DNA of 64,000 nt from Paenibacillus lupini (GTDB lineage Bacteria > Bacillota > Bacilli > Paenibacillales > Paenibacillaceae): contig NZ_JAASRW010000001.1 in NCBI RefSeq assembly GCF_011761355.1, forward strand, positions 868,001-932,000. The letters are read 5' to 3'. Positions 16,191 to 25,507 of this stretch are shown here, one piece after another (within the stretch, counting starts at the first letter, position 1; every line of letters starts with the position of its first letter). The notes below the pieces were generated by a model that did not search any database, was not told where the DNA came from, and worked only from the letters and a program-made list of their open reading frames with translations. A program made the translations under genes and the position numbers.

Positions 16191-16472
16191 TCATTTCCAT
16201 ATACGCTTTTGCTTGAAAATTTCTTCAGCATAACCGGAGAGAGCAACAGGGGCGATGATCATTTGAAATACGAATATGAAACCAAGCAGACCTATAAAGC
16301 TTTTCTTTTGATGGATGCCCAGTTGTCCCAACAGTCGTTTCTGATACAGATTAAGTAAATAAAAAATGATCAGTGTCACAGGTAAAACCATTAAGGTATT
16401 TGGTCCGACCAATCCAAAATATCCGAATGCGCAAAGAAATAGTCCCGGTATCCAAATAAAGGTATAGGCCAA
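16191..16472 (-). pseudogene. C-terminal remnant of a membrane glycosyltransferase (GT2-like)
   Basis: About 93 codons with three hydrophobic segments, ending GYAEEIFKQKRIWK. Multi-span tails with a final basic KR-x-WK are typical of the C-terminus of processive family 2 glycosyltransferases. The catalytic domain is absent: the frame stops being meaningful at about 16470, where an unrelated plus-strand gene remnant begins abruptly. No ribosome binding site supports independent translation. Assignment to GT2 is by resemblance only. Confidence 0.4.
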
Positions 16473-17045
16473 GTCAAAGATGCAGATAAATTATTACATT
16501 TACTCAATTCGGTAGCTTCTTCTCCACTAGATATTGAAGGAGTAAATACAATTATAGAAGGTTTCGATTTAAATTTTGACCTAGATACATTATCTGTACA
16601 AATCAATGATGCTGGACTTGCAATGTATCCTGAAGGTGGGCAGTATGAATTCGCTTTGGTGGATAAGAACTTTAAGGAGTATGATGAAGAGAATTCGTTA
16701 GTTATTCTTTATCAAAACGGGGGTATTGTCTACCGCAATCCTTATTTACGGTATTTTCCTTATGCAGAGAAAATGGTCCTAAAATATATTGACCTTATTA
16801 ATAAAGAGAATACAACCGAATTGGCTGGTTTTCTAAACCCCGACGATCTTGCCGTCCCAGATTGGGTAGCTGATGAGGTAATATGAAATTATAAGAATTT
16901 ATTTGATTCGGGTAACATGTCAGTCCGTTATACAAATCATTTTACTTTCGTGATAGAGAACAACGAAGGTAAAGAGCATGAAATAAAAGTGATTTATGGT
17001 GATGGATTAATGGGTATAAAAGATAATTTTATACCTGATTTCTAA
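16473..17045 (+). pseudogene. 5'-truncated gene of unknown function with an in-frame stop
   Basis: An open plus-strand frame starts mid-protein at the junction with the glycosyltransferase tail (VKDADKLLHLLNSVASSPL...), continues through YPYAEKMVLKYIDLINKEN-like sequence, meets a TGA at 16883-16885, and goes on in the same frame (NYKNLFDSGNMSVRYTNHF...) to a TAA at 17043-17045. The coherent sequence on both sides of the TGA and the absent start show a decayed gene. It resembles putative lipoprotein or DUF-type proteins, but I cannot name the family. Confidence 0.5.
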
Positions 17046-17159
17046 ATTAGCTGGTGAAGTTACGTTCTTCAACCAAAGGGAGGTTAAATCACCAGGTCGA
17101 TGCCTGATAAGCGAAAAAGGGGAATGTAAATTTTTTACAAATATATTCCAATCTTACAA

Positions 17160-17684
17160 GTGATGAACGAGAGGGAGTTAAAAGTGAAGAGAAAATATGG
17201 TGATCTATCTCATTGGAAAGGAGTACTGCAGAAAACTTACAGACAAATACATATCGATGAAGTGGATTTTACTGGACATGTAACACTTGTTGTTTTTAAT
17301 AAAGTGAAGGAACCCATTTCTTTTAAACTCACTGATCATGACGACTTTAATATTGTAGCAGATGGATTTATTTGATTGCAGTATTTTCCAAAAGATGCCC
17401 ATCATACAATGACGGCAGTTATTAATGAAAAAAGGGAAATAGTTCACTGGTATTTTGACATTACTTTGGCCAACCTCGATGTTGTAGTGTTACCTAACAG
17501 AGAGATATTTGTGCTGGATGAAGCTGAATTATTAAATGCATTGAATAACGAAAAAATAACTGATGACGATTATCGATTGGCAAAAGCGGAGCTAGATAAA
17601 TTACTTACGACTTTAACAGCTGATAACAATGATTTACTAAAGCGATGGGAAGCTGATTTTAAAACATTACATGCTGTCATTTAA
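17160..17684 (+). pseudogene. DUF402-family gene with in-frame stop
   Basis: The first part (MNERELKVKRKYGDLSHW...) ends at a TGA at 17373-17375, and the same frame continues directly with LQYFPKDAHHTMTAVINEKR and WYFDITLANLD, the conserved core of DUF402 proteins. Homologues have W-L-Q-Y-F-P, so the TGA most simply reflects a TGG-to-TGA change. Joined, the protein would be about 174 aa, a normal DUF402 length. Either a recent nonsense mutation or a sequencing error; the nearby second gene with an in-frame TGA favours genuine decay. Confidence 0.6.
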
Positions 17685-17872
17685 ATTCCTGTTATTGTGA
17701 CTGAAGTTGACGCTCCAAGTTTATGTCAATTGGATTGGTTATTATATGGGCTTCTATAGTGATCGCCGTTTTTGCTGATGTTAGAAAATGATTTAACGAT
17801 CTAAGGGAATATCATAGCGATTAATATCACATATGCCCCGATGCCATAAAGCAAAGGAGATTCAACAAGCAA

Positions 17873-18337
17873 ATGATTAAACCTATTCAAATCAAGCTTG
17901 ACCATAATGCAAAAATGGTGCTGGACGTGCAAATTCCATCCTACTTAGTTGAAGCAGAGCTCATTCAGTCGCATGACCTGCCGCCACTAAGAGACACGAT
18001 TGTTTCCTTGCAGCAATGCGATGAAACGTTCTATGGCTATTTTGATGACAACTCGATGCAGTTACTTGGCGCGATTTCTTATAAAATCGAAGACGCAGTC
18101 CTGGATATTCACCGCCTCATCGTCCATCCCGACAGTTTCAGACGAGGAATCGCAAACGATTTGCTCTCATACATCCAAACACTTGCAACCGATTGTACTA
18201 AAATCATCGTTTCAACTGGAGCAGCAAATGTTCCAGCGAAAGAGCTGTACCTGAAACATAACTTTCATGCAATCGGCGTTATCGAAGTGCTTCCAAATCT
18301 TTTCATCACATCATTCGAAAAAATGATTGTGCGTTAA
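17873..18337 (+). CDS. GNAT-family N-acetyltransferase
   Basis: 154 aa with an AAAGGAGA site 12 bases before the ATG. The acetyl-CoA motif A is clear: IHRLIVHPDSFRRGIANDLL, followed by the beta5/alpha4 segment IIVSTGAANVPAKELYLKHNFHAIG. The whole fold fits a single GNAT domain. Substrate unknown. It stands alone and ends before a terminator at 18519. Confidence 0.85.
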   Translation: MIKPIQIKLDHNAKMVLDVQIPSYLVEAELIQSHDLPPLRDTIVSLQQCDETFYGYFDDNSMQLLGAISYKIEDAVLDIHRLIVHPDSFRRGIANDLLSYIQTLATDCTKIIVSTGAANVPAKELYLKHNFHAIGVIEVLPNLFITSFEKMIVR

Positions 18338-18518
18338 TACAGTTTAGAAGAATCTTCTGGAGCTTTTCGAAATTAATCTGATTTAGAACCTGAAGAAGCT
18401 GAATTAGTTTTAAGCGAAATTCGTCTTCTTGAAAGAAGTTCAGGTTTGGAACGATAAACCTTTAACAACTTTGTCGTTAGACTCCTTCAGGAGCCAATAA
18501 TTCCAAACCAAACACGAC

Positions 18519-18550
18519 AGCGGCCGACAAGTAATCGGTTGCTTTTTTTT
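18519..18550 (+). terminator. Intrinsic terminator
   Basis: Stem AGCGGCCGA / TCGGTTGCT (G-T pairs) followed by eight T, lying between convergent genes. Confidence 0.65.
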
Positions 18551-18559
18551 GGTAATCAT

Positions 18560-19024
18560 TTATAGAGCGTTTTTTGTATTCGCTAATTTAACCGACAACT
18601 CACCTGTCAGGGCTACACTGTTCTTAGTTGAGATTGCAACGTAGAAAATTCCAGTTGACCACGTTTTATCTGCGGTAACATATCTTTGAGTACCAGGTGC
18701 CACTTTAAATAACATCTTCTGAGTTCCTGTAAGACTGCCTCGAGTAACTCGGACTGTCATGGTCGACTTCGTTTTATTTTTAACTCGGACTTTGACCCAA
18801 CCGTAGTTTACTGGGATAGTGAAAAATTGCTCTACTCCATCTTTAAGGGCATTATTGAAAATCACGTCTTGTGTATGATTAGTATTTATTTCAACTTGAG
18901 TCCTCTTGCTTGAAATAGAACTTGATAAAGGAGAAGCTTTATCGGTAGTCAATGCACACGCTCCGCTAACCAATAAAGTAGTAGCTGTTACTGCAAATGT
19001 TGTAAATTTCATTATTCTATTCAC
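18560..19024 (-). CDS. Secreted hypothetical protein (154 aa)
   Basis: Starts with a GTG at 19024; an ATG four codons later is the alternative. A signal peptide is clear (MKFTTFAVTATTLLVSGACA, likely cleaved after ACA). The mature part is Ser/Thr/Lys rich and probably all-beta, with WVKVRVKNKTKSTMTVRVTRG, reminiscent of small extracellular beta-sandwich proteins. No family recognised. Not in an operon. Confidence 0.65.
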   Translation of the reverse strand: MNRIMKFTTFAVTATTLLVSGACALTTDKASPLSSSISSKRTQVEINTNHTQDVIFNNALKDGVEQFFTIPVNYGWVKVRVKNKTKSTMTVRVTRGSLTGTQKMLFKVAPGTQRYVTADKTWSTGIFYVAISTKNSVALTGELSVKLANTKNAL

Positions 19025-19267
19025 TTTTTAAAATAACCCTTTCTATAAAGACACTTTCATTTTCCATACTTTTCCGAATTGAAATATATCACATGCGACA
19101 GATTTTTCAAACCCTTCGATAGTCCCTTACCTCAAAAAGTTATCCCATAATAAGATTATGCAGTGTTAACATTAAACTAAATTGGTTATTAAATGAAACT
19201 TTTCACTTAGTAATGTAGTCTAATAAGTCGGGAACTTTGACCGGCTGCTTTTTTAGGAGGTTTGTTA

Positions 19268-19594
19268 GTGAAAAGGTGGAGAATATGGCTTTCAGTAGTT
19301 TCATTCGCTCTTGTGGTCGTTTTATTTTATGTTCTAAATACTAGAGTTTGGGTCGATAAGTACGAAATTAGAGGTGACACAATAGTATTTGAGAATAATC
19401 ATTATGTATATGAGAATTCCGACTCAGATAAACTCGGCAAGCCAATCGGTATTGCTTATTTTGAAGGAAGAAAAAGGGGAATAACCGATTACATTTGGCC
19501 ACAATGGGTGTATGGGTACAAAGGCGATAAAGATCATAAGCGTATCTTTGTAAGAGGCTTAATGGATCTAGGAGATACTTATATTAAGCAGTAA
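19268..19594 (+). CDS. Membrane-anchored small hypothetical protein
   Basis: 108 aa from the GTG at 19268, 5 bases after a perfect AGGAGG. One N-terminal transmembrane helix (about residues 6-24) is followed by an external domain rich in aromatic and charged residues (GIAYFEGRKRGITDYIWPQW). No known domain. First of a series of same-strand small membrane proteins. Confidence 0.65.
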   Translation: MKRWRIWLSVVSFALVVVLFYVLNTRVWVDKYEIRGDTIVFENNHYVYENSDSDKLGKPIGIAYFEGRKRGITDYIWPQWVYGYKGDKDHKRIFVRGLMDLGDTYIKQ

Positions 19595-19701
19595 TACTAC
19601 TAGGAGGGTCTCGTATGGAAATAGCTTTAGGGCTTTCAGCTGATTTGGAATTATGAATAACAAATACTAAACGGAACACTTACGAGGGGATAGAATAAAA
19701 A

Positions 19702-19956
19702 ATGAACAACAATAGCACAAGAATTCCATTAGTGTTGATTATTATAGGAGCTTTACTGATAGGTTATATTTTAGGAGTCACTGTTAATAAATCTAACTCA
19801 ACTAATGAAGAGCAATATCGCTACCAATTAATTAATGCAAATGATAGTAATCTAATTTTCTTCGACCAGAAAACAGGCGAGTATTGGAGAAAGTTCATTC
19901 CAGTTAATGAAGGCCCTACTGAATGGGAAAAAGAGAAATCACCAATAGAGAAATAA
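19702..19956 (+). CDS. Small membrane-anchored protein (84 aa)
   Basis: An N-terminal transmembrane segment (IPLVLIIIGALLIGYILGV) is followed by an external tail containing LIFFDQKTGEYWRKFI, a pattern seen in short secreted proteins that display a single strand-like repeat. The ribosome binding site GAGGGG lies 18 bases upstream, rather far. Function unknown. Confidence 0.6.
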   Translation: MNNNSTRIPLVLIIIGALLIGYILGVTVNKSNSTNEEQYRYQLINANDSNLIFFDQKTGEYWRKFIPVNEGPTEWEKEKSPIEK

Positions 19957-20011
19957 TAATGGAAACGGTCAGGTAGTTTTTATTGAAAATCTCTGCAAGA
20001 GGAGGAAGCTC

Positions 20012-20272
20012 TTGAATAGGTTTGTGTTACTTATTGTTGCTGGTGTAATATGCATTTTAATACCGGTAGTAGGGCTGCTATATTTTTACTGGGATTTTCA
20101 TCAACCGAAATTAGGAGCTGTAGGTAATGGAAAAACAAGTTTCATTACGTTACCTGCATTAATATCAATTATATTTTGTTTCATTCTTGGAGTAGGGAAC
20201 TTTCATGCTGCCATTGTATTTCGTAGACAAAATAATAAGACTCAACAACACGATAAGGAAAATGATAAATAA
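20012..20272 (+). CDS. Small two-helix membrane protein (86 aa)
   Basis: TTG start at 20012 with GGAGGA 6-8 bases upstream. Two hydrophobic segments (about residues 4-28 and 48-70) and a charged C-terminal tail (RRQNNKTQQHDKENDK). No recognised family. The Nudix gene begins 28 bases downstream, so co-transcription is likely. Confidence 0.65.
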   Translation: MNRFVLLIVAGVICILIPVVGLLYFYWDFHQPKLGAVGNGKTSFITLPALISIIFCFILGVGNFHAAIVFRRQNNKTQQHDKENDK

Positions 20273-20300
20273 ACCCATTATTTTCATAAGGAGTAATTCA

Positions 20301-20729
20301 ATGAGTACACCAAAACATATCGTTTCTGCAGCAGCAATTGTTGTTAATGAAAAGAATGAATTATTAATTATAAAAGGACCAAGAAGAGGCTGGGAGATGC
20401 CTGGTGGTCAAGTAGAAGAAGGGGAATCCTTAAGTCATGCTGCAATAAGAGAAACAAAAGAAGAGTCCGGGATAGACATTGAAATTATCAAATTCTGCGG
20501 GATATTCCAAAACGTAGAAAATTCAATCTGTAACACCTTATTCCTAGCGAAGCCAATAGGTGGTGAATTAATTCAATCCTCTGAAGAAAGTTTGGAGACG
20601 GGATATTTCCCCATAGAAGAAGCACTAAATAAAGTGCAATGGAAAGATTTTAGACAAAGAATAGAGTACTGTTTAAGACCTGAAATTCAACCTTTTTGTA
20701 TTGAGTTTCATGATGAGAAAAATATTTAA
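20301..20729 (+). CDS. Nudix hydrolase
   Basis: 142 aa from the ATG at 20301 (AAGGAG upstream). The Nudix box is exact: G-x5-E-x7-RETKEESGI (GGQVEEGESLSHAAIRETKE). It hydrolyses a nucleoside diphosphate linked to some group X; the actual substrate cannot be told. The opening VSAAAIVVNEKNELLIIKGPRRGWEM is typical of MutT-like proteins. It is embedded among small membrane proteins, but no functional link is evident. Confidence 0.9.
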   Translation: MSTPKHIVSAAAIVVNEKNELLIIKGPRRGWEMPGGQVEEGESLSHAAIRETKEESGIDIEIIKFCGIFQNVENSICNTLFLAKPIGGELIQSSEESLETGYFPIEEALNKVQWKDFRQRIEYCLRPEIQPFCIEFHDEKNI

Positions 20730-20767
20730 ATAGTATTATGGTAGTAGCGGTAGCGATTGGAGGAAGT

Positions 20768-21250
20768 ATGAAGAAAGAAGATTGGATTATAGTGATTTTA
20801 GTAGTATCCCTAATAGGGAATGTGGCATTATTAATTGATCATAGACATGTTAACAAGGATCAAGAATTGAAACATGAGTTATTTTATGCAAACATTTGGC
20901 GAGACCTATCTCAATTAGAAGTAACTATACAGTATCAAATAGATAATAATTGGAGTAATGAAACCCTGATTACCCAGAAACTAGATGATGCAATTGATTC
21001 AATTATCTTAGACACTGCAATGGAAAATGATGATGATAAGGAAGATATCCTTTGGAAGTTATATGAATACATGGAAGAGTTCAGGTTTGATGGCGATACC
21101 TTAGATGTTAGCCTAAACGATAAACAACGGACTGATTACATAAATCTAGGCAAGAAGCTGCGTTCAAGCGGGTGGACGTTTAATGCAGCATACGATATGA
21201 GTTGGAGTACTATTAAATCAAAAGTAGAGGATCTTACTTTGGAATCATGA
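20768..21250 (+). CDS. Membrane-anchored hypothetical protein (160 aa)
   Basis: Start at the ATG at 20768 with GGAGGA just upstream. A single N-terminal helix (WIIVILVVSLIGNVALLI) is followed by a soluble, acidic, helical domain of about 130 residues with LWKLYEYMEEFRFDG. Not recognised. Follows the Nudix gene by 38 bases. Confidence 0.65.
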   Translation: MKKEDWIIVILVVSLIGNVALLIDHRHVNKDQELKHELFYANIWRDLSQLEVTIQYQIDNNWSNETLITQKLDDAIDSIILDTAMENDDDKEDILWKLYEYMEEFRFDGDTLDVSLNDKQRTDYINLGKKLRSSGWTFNAAYDMSWSTIKSKVEDLTLES

Positions 21251-21373
21251 TTATTAATAATCAGTCAACAGGTATAACTGGTGCTTAAAATCCAGTAATT
21301 ACCATAGTTGAAATCACAATAGTTTGCGACAATCAACATTGAAGTAATCACAACATAAAGGAAGTTAAATGAA

Positions 21374-21622
21374 ATGAAAAAGTTCATAATTGCGTGCGCT
21401 GTAGTTGGTATGATTTGTTTCAATTCGACTGCTTTAGCTGCCGAAAATATCAGTATTAAAGTAAAGAATAAGCTAGTGCAAACAGACAGTGCAATCGTTC
21501 AGGGCAGGGTGCTGGTTCCTCTTCGTACGGTTTCAGAATCGCTTGGAGCCTCAGTCGAGTGGAGGCAGCAACAGAAGACGGCTATCGTGTCCAAGTGGTC
21601 AAAGAAGGCTTCACAAAAATGA
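21374..21622 (+). pseudogene. Truncated copper-amine-oxidase N-terminal (stalk) domain protein
   Basis: A signal peptide (MKKFIIACAVVGMICFNSTALA) followed by ISIKVKNKLVQTDSAIVQGRVLVPLRTVSESLGASVEW, the repeat unit of copper amine oxidase N-terminal / stalk domains common in Paenibacillus surface proteins. Only one repeat is present and the frame ends early in low-quality sequence (SKWSKKASQK). A neighbouring frame continues for 30 codons. Probably a frameshifted relic, although a short secreted protein cannot be excluded. Confidence 0.5.
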
Positions 21623-21702
21623 GAGCGAATCAATTGGAACGATTTCGAATGTGCTTCCAAACGAGGTTCGAAATGAAGTCATAGCAATAAATTAAAAATG
21701 GT

Positions 21703-21738
21703 AACGGTAGCCGGGCAGAAGTTCGGCTGCCGTTTTTA
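21703..21738 (+). terminator. Intrinsic terminator
   Basis: Stem AACGGTAGCCG (21703-21713) with CGGCTGCCGTT (21724-21734, one mismatch), then a T-run. The stem is similar to repeat copy 6, but the GGGCAG tail is missing. Confidence 0.7.
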
Positions 21739-21789
21739 CTGAAAACACGTAAAGTAATATATAGTCATCGATGAAGGAGGAGTAGCAAA

Positions 21790-22149
21790 TTGAAGAATAA
21801 GATCATTGAATACTGTATAAAAAAGAAAGGCGCGACTAAGGAATATCCCTTTGGATTCGATCCAATAGTGATCAAGGTCGCAGGAAAAATGTTCGCCCTT
21901 ATTTTTGAAGACAAGGGTCAGAATCCCTACATAAATCTTAAATGCGACCCATTAATTGCGGATAATCTGAGAGAGCAGCATGATTATGTTAGTCCAGGGT
22001 ACCACATGAACAAAAAGCACTGGAACACGATTACAATCGGATCAACCTTGCTTGAGTCAGATGTCTTTGCTATGATTGACCATTCTTATGATTTAGTTGT
22101 TCAAAAACTTCCTAAGCGTTTAAAAGCATCACTATCGGAAATGAAATAA
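21790..22149 (+). CDS. MmcQ/YjbR family DNA-binding-fold protein
   Basis: 119 aa with a TTG start behind GAAGGAGGAG. The sequence KKKGATKEYPFGFDPIVIKVAGKMFAL...INLKCDP and the later SPGYHMNKKHWNTI are the conserved elements of the MmcQ/YjbR (CyaY-like fold) family. Members bind DNA weakly or have unknown roles. Single gene. Confidence 0.85.
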   Translation: MKNKIIEYCIKKKGATKEYPFGFDPIVIKVAGKMFALIFEDKGQNPYINLKCDPLIADNLREQHDYVSPGYHMNKKHWNTITIGSTLLESDVFAMIDHSYDLVVQKLPKRLKASLSEMK

Positions 22150-22400
22150 TTCAATAATTTATGATCTCGTTAAACAGTAGACAGGCAGGAAAATAAAGGG
22201 AAATATCCCCAGTTGGTAGAATTAATATATGGTGTATAGAATTGTAAGCTGACAGCGGTTGAGAATAGATGGGCTGACTTGTCTGTATGTTCAACCAAAT
22301 CATAAAAGACAGAATATCGGAAGAGACGAAGATTTATGCTGTAAGTTCGGATCAACATTTATAATACCTAACGTTAATTGAATTGAAGGAGGACTATTTC

Positions 22401-23420
22401 TTGCCTTTTTTTATGAGGACAATGCTGAAGGTCTTGCGAGTACCCAATACGACAATCCTAATTGTTGTATTCGCATTCGTGTTCGGCAGCGCCACAATCG
22501 CTTATGCACTTGAACCGTCCACTTTTCATAACTGGTTTAATGCCCTTTACTGGGTGATGACGACTATGGCGACCGTTGGCTACGGAGATTTCTTTGCAAA
22601 GACCTATATTGGTAAAGCATTCACAATATTTATTTATGTGTTTGGCATTGGTCTACTCAGCTTGATTATTGGTAAAGTCATAGATATGTTTTCAACTATC
22701 TACAAACATTGGGAGGCAGGGAAATTGAACTTTCATGGGAAAGATCACATCATTATTATTAACTGGAGCAAAAAAGCCCAGTACGCTATAGAGGAAATCC
22801 TGTCCTTCTCTCCATCATCCCATATCGTCATAATAGATGAATCGGATAAGCATCCCATTCTGGACCGTCATGAGATTCATTTTATAAGCGGCGATCCGTC
22901 TTCGGAAGAGATCCTGGAGAAAGCAATGATTAGAGAAGCGAAGGCGGTCATTATATTCGCAGATACTCGTATTGATGAGCCTGCGCTTACTGACGGCAAG
23001 ACATTGTTAATTGCGTCTAGTATTGAACGTCTCCACCCGAATGTTCACACGACAGTTGAGATTACTCAGGATAAGAATACGAAAAACTTCCGCCATGTAA
23101 AAGTGAATGATTTTGTACTGTCGTATGATGCCGTATCACGCCTTGCCGTTCGAGCTGCTTTACAGCAAGGGAGTTCCGAAATTATTAACCAACTGATTAG
23201 CCGAGAAGTTGGCGATGATATATATGAGATCCCGGCGAAGCGGGAATGGAGAACTTACAAGGATGCTTTCTTAGGGACATTGGAATACGGAGCAACTCTT
23301 CTCTCGGACAGAGGTGATCTTGGGATCAACCGCAAACTAAATGAACCGATTCCGCAAGATGCCAGATTATTCGTCGTGTCCGATGAAGCAACCTACCTTA
23401 AACTTAAAAGCAGCAAATAG
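22401..23420 (+). CDS. Potassium channel protein with TrkA-N (RCK) domain
   Basis: TTG start at 22401, 8 bases after AAGGAGG. A two-helix pore module (about residues 12-90) carries the selectivity filter T58-V-G-Y-G-D63. It is followed by a cytoplasmic RCK/TrkA-N domain (HGKDHIIIINWSKKAQYAIEEI, then VIIDESDKHP and IFADTRIDEPA) and a C-terminal TrkA-C-like region. Such channels (MthK/YugO/GsuK type) conduct K+ under ligand gating. The GxGxxG of the usual Rossmann loop is altered here to NWSKKA, as in GsuK/YugO-like proteins, so nucleotide binding is uncertain. Confidence 0.9.
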   Translation: MPFFMRTMLKVLRVPNTTILIVVFAFVFGSATIAYALEPSTFHNWFNALYWVMTTMATVGYGDFFAKTYIGKAFTIFIYVFGIGLLSLIIGKVIDMFSTIYKHWEAGKLNFHGKDHIIIINWSKKAQYAIEEILSFSPSSHIVIIDESDKHPILDRHEIHFISGDPSSEEILEKAMIREAKAVIIFADTRIDEPALTDGKTLLIASSIERLHPNVHTTVEITQDKNTKNFRHVKVNDFVLSYDAVSRLAVRAALQQGSSEIINQLISREVGDDIYEIPAKREWRTYKDAFLGTLEYGATLLSDRGDLGINRKLNEPIPQDARLFVVSDEATYLKLKSSK

Positions 23421-23444
23421 ATACGTAGAAAAGAGTGAAAATAA

Positions 23445-24563
23445 TTGAGAGTCATCGTTATTGGAGCAGGGATTCTCGGTGCATCCACTGCCTATCACCT
23501 CGCGAAAACGGGAGCAGAAGTGCTGCTCATCGATCGAAAAGACCAAGGACAAGCTACGGATGCGGCTGCCGGCATCATTTGTCCTTGGATCTCGCAACGG
23601 CGGAATCAGAAGTGGTATCGGCTTGCGAAAGCAGGCGCTCGTTATTATCCCGAGTTGATCGAAGCTCTTGAGAAAGAAGGGGAAATCGACACGGGTTATG
23701 CTAGGGTTGGAGCCCTTAGTATTCAAACGGATGCTGAGAAAATGGATAAGCTAGCGGAGAGGGCTTCTATTCGTTTAGCAGATGCACCGGAAATAGGTGA
23801 GATTACGAAGCTTGATGAGAACTATACCCATGAACGGTTTCCATTGCTTGCGGAGGGCTATTCATCCGTTCATATTAGCGGAGCCGCACGTGTAGACGGT
23901 CGAGCGCTTCGTGATGCACTGATCCGTTCGGCACAAAGGCATGGAGTAGTTCTGATTCACGGCGATGCTGCGCTTGAGGTTCAGTCTAACCATGTAACGG
24001 GAGTTAAAGTTGATGAAAACTACTACGAAGCGGATAAGGTGATTGTCTGTGCGGGAGCATGGGCAGGGCAATTGTTCCAGCCGCTTGGTATAGATCTCAA
24101 AGTCAGCTATCAGAAAGCGCAGATCATGCATGTTCAGGTTCAAGATAGCCATGAAGATTCGGGCAGCTGGCCTGTTATTATACCACCTACTGATCAGTAC
24201 TTGCTTGCATTTGATAATCATAAGATCGTTATTGGGGCAACTCACGAAAACGATGTCGCAGGATATGATACAAGAATTACTGCCGGCGGGATGCAGGAAG
24301 TTTTGAATAAAGGAATCACATTAGCGCCTGGTCTCGCTAATAGCACGTTCCAAGAAGTACGAGTAGGCTTCCGGCCGTTTACGCCTGGCTTCCTTCCGGT
24401 TATTGGCACAATTCCAGGTTGGGATAATCTTATTATGGCGAATGGGCTTGGAGCTTCCGGATTAACAACAGGTCCGTTTATCGGGAGCCAGCTTGCGAAG
24501 TTAGCTATAGAAATGGAATTAGATATTGATATTAGCGATTACGATGTAAGAAATGCGCTATAA
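23445..24563 (+). CDS. FAD-dependent D-amino-acid/glycine oxidase-like dehydrogenase (DadA family)
   Basis: 372 aa, TTG start with a weak site. An N-terminal RVIVIGAGILGASTAYHLAK dinucleotide fold, then ATDAAAGIICPWISQRR. The C-terminal VRVGFRPFTPGFLPVIGTIPG and ANGLGASGLTTGPFIGSQLA belong to the DAO family. It probably oxidises an amino or imino acid. It follows the K+ channel by 24 bases, possibly co-transcribed. Substrate unknown. Confidence 0.85.
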   Translation: MRVIVIGAGILGASTAYHLAKTGAEVLLIDRKDQGQATDAAAGIICPWISQRRNQKWYRLAKAGARYYPELIEALEKEGEIDTGYARVGALSIQTDAEKMDKLAERASIRLADAPEIGEITKLDENYTHERFPLLAEGYSSVHISGAARVDGRALRDALIRSAQRHGVVLIHGDAALEVQSNHVTGVKVDENYYEADKVIVCAGAWAGQLFQPLGIDLKVSYQKAQIMHVQVQDSHEDSGSWPVIIPPTDQYLLAFDNHKIVIGATHENDVAGYDTRITAGGMQEVLNKGITLAPGLANSTFQEVRVGFRPFTPGFLPVIGTIPGWDNLIMANGLGASGLTTGPFIGSQLAKLAIEMELDIDISDYDVRNAL

Positions 24564-24565
24564 AG

Positions 24566-24594
24566 AAAAGGCAGCCACGATGGCTGCCTTTTTA
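24566..24594. terminator. Bidirectional terminator
   Basis: Stem AAAAGGCAGCCA / TGGCTGCCTTTT in the gap between convergent genes, with T-rich flanks on both strands. Confidence 0.8.
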
Positions 24595-24599
24595 TATAC

Positions 24600-25379
24600 T
24601 TATTTTGCTGCAAGGGTATGGTTCGCATGGTATTCCCGGTAGAGAGGGTTCTCGCCACATACCATAAGGCCTTGACCCCAGTTAACATGAACGTCTGCAG
24701 TTGGAATGTCCATCGGATCTCGGTATTGGTACAGCACATTCCGGCGGTTACGGGTACTGCGGTTGACGTCAGAGCCATGAACCGTCAAGTAGTTGAAGAA
24801 TAGTACATCTCCAGCTTTGGCAGGGCAAGGAGTTGCCATCGAAAGAGGGTATTCCTTATGGTCCAGATAATAACGGCCTACATGCGGCATGATGTCGTTC
24901 TTGTGAGTACCCGGAATCACGCAAAGACAACCGTTCTCCATATCCGAATCATCCAAATGAACACTAGCTGCCAACATAGAGTGATTAGCATGAGGGAAGT
25001 AAGGTGCATCTTGATGAAGCGGGAACGCAGCACCGTTTTCAGGTGGTTTTACGAGCATTTTGCTATGGTGCAGTTGAACGTTAGGACCAATCAGTTGGGA
25101 GAGAACAGACGCCATATTCGGATGAATAGCTGCACGAGTGAAGGAAGCATCTTGATAATGGACATCATGGAAGCCTTTCAGGACTAGCTTCTTCAATTGA
25201 TCAGGTGGAAGATAGTCACCTTGCCAAGTTGCGTTAGAATCAAATTTAGATTGCGCAGCACGATTGAGGATGCCATCGATTGCTGTTCTCATTTGCTCAA
25301 CTTCATTTTGGGAGAAGACACCTCTTACAAGTAAATACCCATTTGTTTTGTAAAATTCCACATCAGCCTGATTAATCAC
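24600..25379 (-). CDS. Phytanoyl-CoA dioxygenase (PhyH) family protein
   Basis: 259 aa with a GTG start and AAGGAG upstream. The Fe(II)/2-oxoglutarate facial triad is visible: H122-x-D124 (PLHQDAPYF) and distal H201 (TVHGSD), followed by Arg residues (RSTRNRRN) for 2-oxoglutarate. Substrates of bacterial PhyH proteins are diverse (compatible solutes, halogenated products, aldonates); none is indicated. Divergent from an AraC regulator with a cupin sensor, which probably controls it. Confidence 0.9.
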   Translation of the reverse strand: MINQADVEFYKTNGYLLVRGVFSQNEVEQMRTAIDGILNRAAQSKFDSNATWQGDYLPPDQLKKLVLKGFHDVHYQDASFTRAAIHPNMASVLSQLIGPNVQLHHSKMLVKPPENGAAFPLHQDAPYFPHANHSMLAASVHLDDSDMENGCLCVIPGTHKNDIMPHVGRYYLDHKEYPLSMATPCPAKAGDVLFFNYLTVHGSDVNRSTRNRRNVLYQYRDPMDIPTADVHVNWGQGLMVCGENPLYREYHANHTLAAK

Positions 25380-25507
25380 TTTTTTCAGCTCCTTGTATTG
25401 AAGTATATGGTAGCGATTACTTATACTCGAATTATAGGAAATTCAAACGAAACTGTATTTACTGAAAAGAGACGTAGTTTTAAGATTTTACGCCAAGGTG
25501 GTGTTTT

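Noticed and set aside
16883..17375. Stop-codon recoding (TGA read as Trp or selenocysteine)
   Set aside because: Many intact genes in the window end in TGA, no SECIS-like element was seen, and the surrounding genes are otherwise decayed.
19615..19656. 13-codon open frame after a good AGGAGG site
   Set aside because: Too short to judge and without similarity; it may be the relic of a lost gene's start or a leader peptide.
22150..22400. c-di-AMP (ydaO) riboswitch upstream of the K+ channel
   Set aside because: Only a short GGTTGA/TCAACC pairing exists; the conserved ydaO core sequences are not recognisable.
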